Shown in pieces: positions 25,870 to 33,173 of a stretch of DNA of 64,000 nucleotides (its first letter is position 1; every line of letters begins with the position of its first letter). This stretch comes from Herbaspirillum sp. YR522 (GTDB taxonomy: Bacteria; Pseudomonadota; Gammaproteobacteria; Burkholderiales; Burkholderiaceae_D), in NCBI RefSeq assembly GCF_000282575.1, contig NZ_AKJA01000010.1, forward strand, positions 62,001-126,000, in the 5' to 3' direction. The position numbers and the translations under genes were made by a program. The notes under the pieces are model-generated. The model had not been told where the DNA came from. It made no database searches and was given only the letters and a program-made list of their open reading frames with translations.

Positions 25870-25905
25870 GGCATGCGTAGGCATGCATGGCATGCAGGGC
25901 ATGTG
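25870..25905. repeat. Short GCATG-rich repeat
   Basis: The pentamer GCATG occurs four times within 36 bases, at spacings of 8-10, between the aldo-keto reductase gene and ribE. Two of the copies lie within GCATGC palindromes. I see no gene here. It may be a chance low-complexity tract or a binding-site cluster. Confidence 0.45.
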
Positions 25906-26022
25906 CCGAGGCTGCCGGCCGGCGCCCCACCATGACAAGATCGGCGAGGCGTGCAGCCGGCCGCGCTATCGTGGGGTTTTGACTGCGTTCAGGGCGCAGA
26001 GGATGAATCGACCGACGCGAAG

Positions 26023-26637
26023 CTAGTGCTTGGCCGACAACATCCTTTCCACATACCGCGCAATCAAGTCAATCTCCAGGTTGACCCGGCTGCCCGCCTT
26101 CAAATGCTTGAGGGTGGTCACTTCCACCGTATGTGGAATCAGGTTGATGGAGAATCGGCAAGCATCAGCCAGGTCCTCGACGCGATTGACCGTCAGCGAC
26201 ACCCCATTGACCACGATCGATCCCTTGTAGGCCAGGTACTTGCCCAGCGCCTTGGGTGCATCGACGATCAGTTCGCGCGACTCGCCGACCGGCTCGAACG
26301 AATGCACCTGCCCCAGGCCGTCCACATGGCCCGATACCAGGTGTCCGCCCAGTCGTTCGGCCAGGGTCAGCGCCTTTTCGAGGTTGACTTCGCCGGGGGC
26401 GTCCAGGCCTACGGTCAGGTTCAGGCTTTCACGCGACACATCCACCGTGAAACCATGGTCGCTCTTCTCCACCACCGTCATGCAGGCGCCGTTCAAGGCA
26501 ATCGAATCGCCCAGTCCCACGTCGCCCATCGGCAACGCACCGGCGTCGATGGTCAGGCGCACGCCGGCGTCGGGGCCGGCCGCCAGAGGATGAACGGAAG
26601 TGATTTTGCCGATGGTGGCGACGATACCGGTGAACAT
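26023..26637 (-). CDS. ribE: Riboflavin synthase, alpha chain
   Basis: Dismutates two molecules of 6,7-dimethyl-8-ribityllumazine to riboflavin and a pyrimidine. It has the two tandem lumazine-binding barrels of the family: the first begins MFTGIVATIGKI, with GDSIALNGACMTVV inside, and the second has YKGSIVVNGVSLTVN. Length 204 aa from the ATG at 26637; an upstream in-frame start at 26694 would overlap ribD. It lies 40 bases after ribD on the same strand, so the two form a riboflavin pair. No FMN riboswitch is recognisable upstream of ribD. Confidence 0.96.
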   Translation of the reverse strand: MFTGIVATIGKITSVHPLAAGPDAGVRLTIDAGALPMGDVGLGDSIALNGACMTVVEKSDHGFTVDVSRESLNLTVGLDAPGEVNLEKALTLAERLGGHLVSGHVDGLGQVHSFEPVGESRELIVDAPKALGKYLAYKGSIVVNGVSLTVNRVEDLADACRFSINLIPHTVEVTTLKHLKAGSRVNLEIDLIARYVERMLSAKH

Positions 26638-26677
26638 GAGACGAATTCCTGACGATGACGAAAGTGTGAGGTGGGTG

Positions 26678-27799
26678 TTAGTCGAACCGGGCAAGGATAC
26701 GCAAATCCGGGCCGATCTGCTTGACCTCGTGGAAGTGCAAGCCGATGCGGCCCTGCAGGTCTTGCAAGGGCGGCAAGTCGAACATATTGCGTCCCTCGCC
26801 CAGAAGGCAAGGAGCCAGGTAGGCCAGCAACTCGTCCACGCAGCCTTCGCGGATCAACGATGCATTGAGCTTGCTGCCGGCCTCGACATGCAGTTCGTTG
26901 ACCTGGCGCTGGCCGAGTTCGCGCAGCAGTGCCGGCAGGTCGACCTTGCCCTCGGCATTGGCCAGCACGATGACCTCGGCGCCCTTGTCCTCCAGCGCGG
27001 CACGCTTGTCGCGGTCTTCGCTGGCCGTGAATACCCAGGTGCCGCCGCCTTCGATCACGCGCGCCTGGGGCGACACGGCCAGCTTGCTGTCGACCACGAT
27101 GCGGTGCGGCTGGCGCGGCGTGTCGATGGCGCGCACGGTGAGCTGGGCGTCGTCCTTGGCGATGGTGCCGATGCCGGCCATGATGGCGCAGGCACGCGCA
27201 CGCCAGATGTGACCGTCGTCGCGCGCGGCCTGGCTGGTGATCCATTGGCTGCTGCCGTTGTTGAGCGCGGTCTTGCCATCCAGGCTGGCGGCAGTCTTCA
27301 TGCGCACCCAGGGCAGGCCGGTGCGCATGCGCTTGAGAAAGCCGATGTTGATCTCGGCCGCTTCGTCCTGCAGTACGCCGCTGGCGGTCTCGATGCCTGC
27401 GGCTTGCAGCTTGGCCAGCCCCTGGCCTGCGACCAGCGGATTGGGATCGGTGATGGCGGCGACCACGCGGCCGATGCCGGCGCGGATCAAGGCGTCGGCG
27501 CAGGGTGGGGTGCGGCCGAAATGGCTGCACGGCTCGAGCGTGACGTAGATGGTGGCGCCGCGCACGTCCTCGCCGCGCATCGCGGCATCGGCCAGCGCCT
27601 GGATCTCGGCGTGGTTGCCGCCCGGGGGTTGGGTGAAGCCGACGCCGATCACCCGTTGCTGGCGGGTGATCACCGCGCCCACGCGCGGGTTGGGGTTGGT
27701 GCTGAGCATGCCGAAACCGGCCTGTATCAATGCCAGGGCCATGCCCTGCTGGTCGGTGTCGATGCGCAGTTGGTAGATGGTGTCTTGGGTGTCGTTCAT
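26678..27799 (-). CDS. ribD: Bifunctional diaminohydroxyphosphoribosylaminopyrimidine deaminase / reductase
   Basis: Performs the deamination and side-chain reduction steps of riboflavin synthesis. The N-terminal deaminase has the zinc motif GGNHAEIQAL and EPCSHFGRTPPC. The C-terminal reductase begins at RMKTAASLDGKTAL and contains GIGTIAKDDAQLTVR and LHVEAGSKLNASLI. Length 373 aa. The chosen ATG at 27799 follows a gap of about 70 bases after fimT. On the minus strand, TTGCTG (27873-27878) and TATATT (27852-27857), separated by 15 bases, may form a promoter. Confidence 0.95.
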   Translation of the reverse strand: MNDTQDTIYQLRIDTDQQGMALALIQAGFGMLSTNPNPRVGAVITRQQRVIGVGFTQPPGGNHAEIQALADAAMRGEDVRGATIYVTLEPCSHFGRTPPCADALIRAGIGRVVAAITDPNPLVAGQGLAKLQAAGIETASGVLQDEAAEINIGFLKRMRTGLPWVRMKTAASLDGKTALNNGSSQWITSQAARDDGHIWRARACAIMAGIGTIAKDDAQLTVRAIDTPRQPHRIVVDSKLAVSPQARVIEGGGTWVFTASEDRDKRAALEDKGAEVIVLANAEGKVDLPALLRELGQRQVNELHVEAGSKLNASLIREGCVDELLAYLAPCLLGEGRNMFDLPPLQDLQGRIGLHFHEVKQIGPDLRILARFD

Positions 27800-27871
27800 G
27801 GTGCGGGTCTGGTGGGGTTTGTCAGGGCGACAACCGGTGCCGTTTGTCGTCAATATACACGCCTTTACCGC

Positions 27872-28333
27872 TCAGCAAGACCCCGTCGGCGCCGGGTCGC
27901 AGATCCGGATTCGACCCAGGAAGTTGATGATCACCCAGCGTTGCGTGGCGCCATCGGTGAAGCGCCAGGTGCCAGACACGGCAGGCCGGCCATCGGCGAG
28001 ATAGCGCACCCGGGCTTGCTCGGCCGTGCTGCTGACATCGATGCCCGGCGCCAGTGCCGGCCTGGTCATCAGCACCTCGTTGCCGTTGACGACAATGCGC
28101 CATCCCTGGCGCCAGTCAGCGCCCTGTGGCGGAACCATTTCGGCGGTCCGGCCGCGGCGCAGGGCGGTGGCGCGGGTAAGGTGGGCCGCATGGAAGAAGT
28201 CGTCGGCGGCGCCGGTCAGGCGCTGGCGGCGCACCATCTGCTGCAACGCCGGTACGCCAGCCGTGAGGACGATGGCGGCGATCAGCACCACCACCATCAT
28301 CTCGACCAGGGTGAAGCCGGCGCGCATGGGCAT
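27872..28333 (-). CDS. Type IV pilus minor pilin, GspH/FimT-like
   Basis: A 153-aa pseudopilin with the prepilin cleavage site MPMRAG|FTLVEMMVVVLIAAIVLTAG and a GspH-type C-terminal domain (DDFFHAAHLTRATALRRGRTAEMV, WRQGWRIVVNGNEVL). It probably joins PilV, PilW, PilX and the PilE-like protein in a tip complex that primes pilus assembly. It is the last gene of the minor-pilin operon, 8 bases after the PilE-like gene. In many relatives fimT is the first gene. Two ATGs (28333 and 28327) are possible. Confidence 0.85.
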   Translation of the reverse strand: MPMRAGFTLVEMMVVVLIAAIVLTAGVPALQQMVRRQRLTGAADDFFHAAHLTRATALRRGRTAEMVPPQGADWRQGWRIVVNGNEVLMTRPALAPGIDVSSTAEQARVRYLADGRPAVSGTWRFTDGATQRWVIINFLGRIRICDPAPTGSC

Positions 28334-28341
28334 GGCCGCGC

Positions 28342-28779
28342 TCACCAGCAGCCGTCGCCGACGGGATTGCGCCGGCCGAGGGTGTCGGCACTGAGCGCGC
28401 CGCACAGCGCATCGTCGAATACGGCGGCGCGCGGCGTCGCCGTGACCTGCACGCAGGTGCGCAAGTTGCTGCCGGGGCAGGCGTCGGCTTGCAGCAGGTA
28501 GGCGCTGCTGGCCTCGCTGTCACCGGAAAACCAGCGGAATTCGGTTTCGCTGGCCACGGCGGTAAAGCTGCGATAGCTGTGTTCCCGTGCATGACGCCGC
28601 TCTTGCTGCAGCAGCACCTGGAGCACCGCGGCGCGGCCCTCGGCGCGTCGGCTGCGGGTCAGGTATTGCTGGTAGCCGTTCCAGCTGAACGTGGCAAGCA
28701 AGCCCACGATCGCCAGCACCACCGTCAATTCGATCAGCGTAAAGCCGCGCCGTCGTGCCCATCGATGGTTACCGTCCAT
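28342..28779 (-). CDS. Type IV pilin-like protein (PilE-like)
   Basis: A 145-aa prepilin with a basic leader (MDGNHRWARRRG) before the cleavage site FTLIELTVVLAIVGLLATFSW, including the +5 glutamate. The globular part contains four cysteines, two of them near the C-terminus (DALCGALSADT and GDGCW) as expected for a disulfide-bounded region. It is more like the PilE of minor-pilin operons than a major pilin. The gene start overlaps the pilX end by 11 bases. Confidence 0.85.
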   Translation of the reverse strand: MDGNHRWARRRGFTLIELTVVLAIVGLLATFSWNGYQQYLTRSRRAEGRAAVLQVLLQQERRHAREHSYRSFTAVASETEFRWFSGDSEASSAYLLQADACPGSNLRTCVQVTATPRAAVFDDALCGALSADTLGRRNPVGDGCW

Positions 28780-29266
28780 CTGGCCATCTCCCTCTTCGCC
28801 AGCCAAGAACCTCGAGGGTGACCACGCCACGCTCCGGTTCCAGCCGCCTGACCAGCATCTGCAACGTGGCGCGCGCCTGGCCGGCACCGAAGCCTCGGGC
28901 GGTCACCCGATACAGCGCCCGGCGGCGCCACTCGCGGGTTCTGATCCATTCGATCGTATAGCCCGGCATGGGCAGTCGATCGGCATCGAAGGCGGCAGTC
29001 ATGCCGCTCGAATCACCCAGGTTGGCCGTTCGGGGCTCGGGCAGGCGTTGATCGTTTTCCCAGCGCGCGCCGCCCAGGTCGACCAGCGCATCGTCGAGCG
29101 CCGCCTGCGCCGCCAGTCGCGCCTGGTCCAGCCCCTGGTGATTGCGGGCGGCGTGTTCTTCCAGCATGCGCAACCTGGCCGACGATGCACCCAGCAGCAG
29201 GATGACGATCACCAGCGTGAGCGTGATGATGAGGGTTGCGCCTCGTTGGCGGGAAGTCGACTTCAT
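28769..29266 (-). CDS. pilX: Type IV pilus assembly protein PilX-like
   Basis: A 165-aa protein starting MKSTSRQRGATLIITLTLVIVIL. A hydrophobic N-terminal helix follows a short basic leader but lacks the usual glutamate at +5, as in PilX/GspK-like proteins. The remainder is helical then beta-rich. It overlaps pilW by 4 bases (ATGA) and the PilE-like gene by 11 bases. In related operons pilX is followed by pilY1, which is missing here. Confidence 0.8.
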   Translation of the reverse strand: MKSTSRQRGATLIITLTLVIVILLLGASSARLRMLEEHAARNHQGLDQARLAAQAALDDALVDLGGARWENDQRLPEPRTANLGDSSGMTAAFDADRLPMPGYTIEWIRTREWRRRALYRVTARGFGAGQARATLQMLVRRLEPERGVVTLEVLGWRRGRWPDGR

Positions 29267-30147
29267 GCCGGGGCACCGAGCACCGCATTGCGCAGCATCA
29301 CCGTGGTCTCGAACACCGCACGCATGCGACGCGGGGCCTGGTCGGTGGCGATCCTGACGGCCTGGGCGCCGGGGCCGAGCAATTCGAACGCCGGCGTCGC
29401 ACCGTCGCGGGCACTGAAATGCCTGCCGCGCACCAACAGCGCAATGCGCACCAGGCGCACCCGTGGCCACAGCGTGGCATCCATCTGGCTGGCGTTGAGC
29501 CAGCGATCGGCGCCAGCGGTGGTATCGCTGTCGACGCCATACAGCACCTGCATCGATTCGACGCCGGGTGCGATGGCGTCGCTGCGCCAATCGGCGCCGG
29601 TATTGCGGAACCGGCAATGCAGCGTCGGCTCGGCGGAGCCCGCTTGCCTGACGTAGTAGATGACCCAGGTGCGCCGGCCGGCGCTGCCGGCGATGCCATC
29701 GTCTCTCTCGCTGCCCAGCGCGCCACTGTTGCAGCTGTTGACCTGGCCCGCGCCCGGTGTGCCGAAGAAGCCGATCACCAGGATGTCGCTCTGGTTGATG
29801 CCCGGCTCGGCGCCGGCATTGAAGCGATTATCGAGGGGATCGAGCGCAGTGCCGTTGCGGCGGTTGTCCAGGCCTCGCAGTCCGCCGCCGCGCAGGACCC
29901 GGTTGTCGGAAAACCGCAATGCCGTTTCCCACGGCAGGTGATTGGCCTGTGACAGGACGGTGCGCAGGTGCGCCAGGCTCATGCGCCCGGTTTCCTGGAT
30001 GCTGGCACTGTCATCCAGTTCCAGGTAGACGGTGCGCGCAGTGTGCAGCAAGGCGCTGGCCGACAACACTACCAACAGCCCAGCCGCCAGGGCGATCATC
30101 ATCTCGATCAGCGTGAAGCCGCCCGCCGTGGAGTGTCGCATCGCCAT
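29263..30147 (-). CDS. pilW: Type IV pilus minor pilin PilW
   Basis: A 294-aa minor pilin with prepilin site MAMRHSTAGG|FTLIEMMIALAAGLLVVL. The long globular domain contains ETGRMSLAHLRTVLSQA and paired cysteines (NSCNS, HCRFR). Minor pilins of this type start pilus assembly and link the adhesin PilY1 to the fibre. The gene starts directly after the pilV stop (no gap) and overlaps pilX by 4 bases, so the operon is tightly coupled. Confidence 0.88.
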   Translation of the reverse strand: MAMRHSTAGGFTLIEMMIALAAGLLVVLSASALLHTARTVYLELDDSASIQETGRMSLAHLRTVLSQANHLPWETALRFSDNRVLRGGGLRGLDNRRNGTALDPLDNRFNAGAEPGINQSDILVIGFFGTPGAGQVNSCNSGALGSERDDGIAGSAGRRTWVIYYVRQAGSAEPTLHCRFRNTGADWRSDAIAPGVESMQVLYGVDSDTTAGADRWLNASQMDATLWPRVRLVRIALLVRGRHFSARDGATPAFELLGPGAQAVRIATDQAPRRMRAVFETTVMLRNAVLGAPA

Positions 30148-30675
30148 TCAATAGCCGATGAACATGGCCAGCTGTGGCCGCTCCACCGGCGCGCCGCCAG
30201 TGTCGAAACGTGGCGCCCCGCGCCAGCCCAGCTTGATGTAGACCGGCCCCGTGCCGCCTGCCGTGCAGGCCCAGTCGCCGGCGACGGTGGCGGGGGCGCG
30301 GCTGTCACGGCAGACTGCGACGCGTGCGTCCGGGAAGTCGTTGGACAAGCGCGTGAGCCAGCCGGCGATCGCCTCCCGGGCGAACGTTTGCGGCGCGCAG
30401 CGCACGTTGCTGCAGTCGCCCTGGCCCGGGGCGTTGCCGCCGGCCTCGAACTCGAGCAGGTAGGGATCCTCGCCGGGACTGCCGGCGGCCCGGTATTCGG
30501 AGCGCAGCTCGGCCAGCTCGACGGCCATCATCACGGCGCGGCTCTGCAAGGCGTTGTCGCGGCTGCTGCGCAGCGCCTGCAATTGCAGCATGATCATGGC
30601 CATCGCACCGGTGCCCAGCACCAGCATGGAGACCAGCACTTCGATCATGGTAAAGCCCGGACTGCGACGTATCAT
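30148..30675 (-). CDS. pilV: Type IV pilus minor pilin PilV
   Basis: A 175-aa protein with prepilin site MIRRSPG|FTMIEVLVSMLVLGTGAMAMI, followed by LQLQALRSSRDNALQSRAVMMAVELAE, which is typical of PilV. Several cysteines lie in the C-terminal part (GDCSNVRCAP, VAVCRDS, DWACTAG). It is the first gene of the five-gene minor-pilin operon. GGGGGCAGG precedes the ATG. No confident promoter is seen in the 130 bases upstream. Confidence 0.87.
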   Translation of the reverse strand: MIRRSPGFTMIEVLVSMLVLGTGAMAMIMLQLQALRSSRDNALQSRAVMMAVELAELRSEYRAAGSPGEDPYLLEFEAGGNAPGQGDCSNVRCAPQTFAREAIAGWLTRLSNDFPDARVAVCRDSRAPATVAGDWACTAGGTGPVYIKLGWRGAPRFDTGGAPVERPQLAMFIGY

Positions 30676-30772
30676 CCTGCCCCCGCATTGAGTCAGCCTG
30701 GCGGGCAGTGTAGAAGGAGCAGCGCAGAAAGGGGCGTGCTAGCGTTTATATCGGAGCGGTGTCGAACATGTT

Positions 30773-30799
30773 CGTCGATGCCCTTGAACGGCATCGACG
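30773..30799 (-). terminator. Perfect 10-bp stem-loop after the DUF924 gene, without U-tract
   Basis: CGTCGATGCC (30773-30782) and GGCATCGACG (30790-30799) pair perfectly around a 7-base loop, 8 bases past the DUF924 stop on the minus strand. A 12-bp palindrome CGAACATGTTCG (30763-30774) abuts it. There is no T-run, so termination would have to be of a non-classical type. Confidence 0.45.
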
Positions 30800-30806
30800 A
30801 AGGCTG

Positions 30807-31427
30807 TCAGAACGACGAGCCCGGCTGCCTGAGAAAGGCAAGCTCTTCGGCGCTGGAGGTGCGCCCGAGAATGGCGTTGCGATGCGGAAAACGGCCGAAC
30901 TGCGCGATCACGTCGCGATGGCGGCGGGCGTACTCGGCAAAACCGCCGAACGCCTGGCGCTGTGCGTCGTTGGCCTGGTGCGTGCGTGCCAGGGTACCGA
31001 TCAGTTCGACCGCATAGTGCTGGTCATCGATGTCTTCGGCGTGTTCCAGCGGCAGGTACGCAAACAGGCGCGCGATGGCCGGTAGTTCCTGGTCGAGTCC
31101 GGTGGCCAGCAACAGCTGGCAGCACTGGCGCGCCAATTCGTCGAAGGCAAAGGCGCGCGGGGTGTCGCGGTAGATGTTGCGCGGGAACTGGTCCAGCAGG
31201 ATCACCAGCGCCAGCAGCGTGGGCGCCGACTCGGTCCAGTCGTCGAGGCGATTGCCGGCCGCATCCTGCAGCAGCGCTTCGAAGCGGGCCGCGATGTCGG
31301 CATCGACGGCCGCATCCTTGCCGAACCACAGCCTGGATTGGCGGGCCGCGATGTCTTCCGGGGCGGCGGCCGGATAGTCGGGGCCGAACCAGAAATCGAG
31401 GATGGCCTGGGCGCGCGGGTCGCTCAT
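30807..31427 (-). CDS. DUF924 family protein
   Basis: A 206-aa all-helical protein of the DUF924 family, recognised by ILDFWFGPDY near the start, LALVILLDQFPRNIYRDTPRAFAFDELA in the middle, and a C-terminal segment FAEYARRHRDVIAQFGRFPHRNAILGR. These family signatures are conserved in bacteria and eukaryotes, with a TPR-like fold. The function is unknown. The ATG at 31427 overlaps the preceding S4-domain gene by 4 bases. Confidence 0.9.
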   Translation of the reverse strand: MSDPRAQAILDFWFGPDYPAAAPEDIAARQSRLWFGKDAAVDADIAARFEALLQDAAGNRLDDWTESAPTLLALVILLDQFPRNIYRDTPRAFAFDELARQCCQLLLATGLDQELPAIARLFAYLPLEHAEDIDDQHYAVELIGTLARTHQANDAQRQAFGGFAEYARRHRDVIAQFGRFPHRNAILGRTSSAEELAFLRQPGSSF

Positions 31428-31645
31428 TGCGCCGTGACCGTGATCTGCACGTCGCCCAGCGTGACGCGCTGTCCGGGAACGATCTTGCAGGTCTTGCGCA
31501 ATTCGGTCTTGCCGTCGACCTTCACCTGGCCGTCGGCCACGATCTGTTTGCCGGCGCCACCGCTGTCGCACAGCCCGACCAGCTTGAGCAGCTGGTTGAG
31601 TTCGACATGCGGATGGCCTTGCAGCGGGAAGGAGATTTTCTGCAT
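31424..31645 (-). CDS. Small S4-domain RNA-binding protein (YbcJ-like)
   Basis: A 73-aa protein that is essentially one S4 RNA-binding domain (VELNQLLKLVGLCDSGGAGKQIVADGQVKVDGKTELRKTCKIVPGQRV region), as in E. coli YbcJ and the Bacillus YaaA type. It presumably binds structured RNA, possibly on the ribosome. It overlaps the DUF924 gene by 4 bases (ATGA) and follows the MAPEG gene by 25 bases. Confidence 0.9.
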   Translation of the reverse strand: MQKISFPLQGHPHVELNQLLKLVGLCDSGGAGKQIVADGQVKVDGKTELRKTCKIVPGQRVTLGDVQITVTAQ

Positions 31646-31670
31646 CTGGGTCTTTCTGGGTAACGATGGA

Positions 31671-32054
31671 TCAACTGTAGAACGCGGTGAGGGCGAACAG
31701 GGCGATATTGCACAACAGGCCCAGGCTCCACACCGCCGAGCGTGCGCTGGGCTGGTTGCCCAGGTACAGCGCCGTGTAGACCAGGCGGCAGGCGATGAAG
31801 GCCAGGGCGACCGCGTCGACTACCCCTTGCGGCGCGTCGAACTGCTGGGCCACCAGCACGCCGGCGGCAAACAGGGGCAAGGCCTCGAAGTGGTTGCGAT
31901 GGGCATAGTCGGCGCGCCGACGCAGGCCGGTGAGGTCGTTCATCCAGGCGCGCGGCTCGGCGTTGTCGAAATCGCGGCGGCCCCATTTGGCCACCGCTAC
32001 GGTAAAGACGGGCAGCAGGCCCGCGATCAGGATGCACCAGGCGGCAATGGTCAT
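31671..32054 (-). CDS. MAPEG family membrane protein
   Basis: A 127-aa inner-membrane protein with four hydrophobic segments. The MAPEG pattern includes RRADYAHRNHFEALPLFAAGVLVAQ (the conserved NxxE region) and CRLVYTALYLGNQPSARSAVWSLGL. Eukaryotic members are glutathione transferases and leukotriene synthases; the role of the short bacterial proteins is not known. It lies 9 bases after the metallopeptidase gene on the same strand. Confidence 0.9.
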   Translation of the reverse strand: MTIAAWCILIAGLLPVFTVAVAKWGRRDFDNAEPRAWMNDLTGLRRRADYAHRNHFEALPLFAAGVLVAQQFDAPQGVVDAVALAFIACRLVYTALYLGNQPSARSAVWSLGLLCNIALFALTAFYS

Positions 32055-32063
32055 AAATCTTCC

Positions 32064-32954
32064 TTAGAGTTGTTTGGCGGCGAAGGTATTGCAGGCGCTT
32101 ACCTTGCCGGCGGTAATGCCACGCTTGAACCACGCAACCCGCTGGGCCGACGTGCCGTGGGTAAACGAGTCCGGTACCACTTCGCCACGGGCCTGGCGCT
32201 GCAGCGCATCGTCGCCGATGGCCGAGGCGGCATTGAGGGCGGCGTCGATGTCGCCCTCTTCGATGATGTGACGAGCCTCGTTGGCGTGGTAGGCCCAGAC
32301 GCCGGCGAAGCAGTCGGCTTGCAGTTCAAGGCGCACCGACATCGCGTTGGCCTGCTTCTCGGTGCTGTTGCGGCGTGCCGCCTCGACCTTCTCGGAGATG
32401 CCCAGCAGGTGCTGTACGTGATGGCCGACTTCGTGGGCGATCACATAGGCCTGGGCAAAGTTGCCTGATACCTTGAAGCGCTGCTTCATCAGGTCGTAGA
32501 AGGCGAGGTCGATGTAGACCTTCTGGTCGGCCGGGCAATAGAACGGCCCCATGGCGCTCTGGCCGGTGCCGCAGGCGGTCTGGGTGCGTCCGGAGAACAG
32601 CACCAGGCGCGGGCGCACGTACTGGCTGCCGTTGGCGGCAAACAGCTGGCCCCAGGTGTCCTCGGTGTCGGCCAGGACCGTGGAGACAAAGCGCGCCATC
32701 TGGTCGTCCGGCGAGGGCTTGTGCGCCGGTGCCTGTTGCTGCACCGGCGCCGGGCCGCCGCCACCGCTGAGCATGTTGAGCACCGTCAGGGGATTGATGC
32801 CCAGGAAATACGACGCCACCAGCGCCACGGCGACGGTGCCGAGCCCGATCGAGCGCCCGCCGAACGAAAATCCGCCACCCCCGCCGCCATAGCCGCCGTC
32901 ATCGCCGCGCCGGTCTTCGACGTTGTCGCTTTCGCGATTACCTTCCCATTTCAT
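32064..32954 (-). CDS. Neutral zinc metallopeptidase (YpfJ family)
   Basis: A 296-aa protein with a glycine-rich, charged N-terminus (to residue 32), one membrane helix (about 38-60), and a proline/glutamine linker. The zincin domain carries the zinc motif HEVGHH (H174, E175, H178) in AQAYVIAHEVGHHVQHLLGI. Downstream LELQADCFAGVWAYHAN provides the third ligand region (glutamate or aspartate). Two cysteine pairs may form disulfides. It is probably a membrane-anchored periplasmic protease; its substrate is unknown. The ATG at 32954 has AAGGAAG upstream; an in-frame start at 33173 would add an unrelated arginine-rich stretch. Confidence 0.92.
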   Translation of the reverse strand: MKWEGNRESDNVEDRRGDDGGYGGGGGGFSFGGRSIGLGTVAVALVASYFLGINPLTVLNMLSGGGGPAPVQQQAPAHKPSPDDQMARFVSTVLADTEDTWGQLFAANGSQYVRPRLVLFSGRTQTACGTGQSAMGPFYCPADQKVYIDLAFYDLMKQRFKVSGNFAQAYVIAHEVGHHVQHLLGISEKVEAARRNSTEKQANAMSVRLELQADCFAGVWAYHANEARHIIEEGDIDAALNAASAIGDDALQRQARGEVVPDSFTHGTSAQRVAWFKRGITAGKVSACNTFAAKQL

Positions 32955-33086
32955 GATGCTTCCTTGTTGTATGCCGCGATTGTAATGGACCGGCGCCGAG
33001 GCGGGCGGTTCGTTGCGGCGCCGATCAACGCCGTTTGTCGGCTTTGTCCGACGGCGCTTAGGCGGAAATGTCCGATTGTCGCGCTT

Positions 33087-33116
33087 TTGCCTGGCAGGTA
33101 TGTTGCAGTGTATAAA
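33087..33116 (+). promoter_or_regulatory. Candidate promoter for the FadE-type gene
   Basis: TTGCCT (33087-33092), 18 bases, TATAAA (33111-33116). The transcript would start about 50 bases before the ATG at 33174. No FadR- or FabR-like operator was recognised nearby. Confidence 0.45.
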
Positions 33117-33173
33117 TAGCAGCGGCTGTCCCGAATAACAAATGCAGAGATGCAGCAGAGCAAGGAGACGCAC

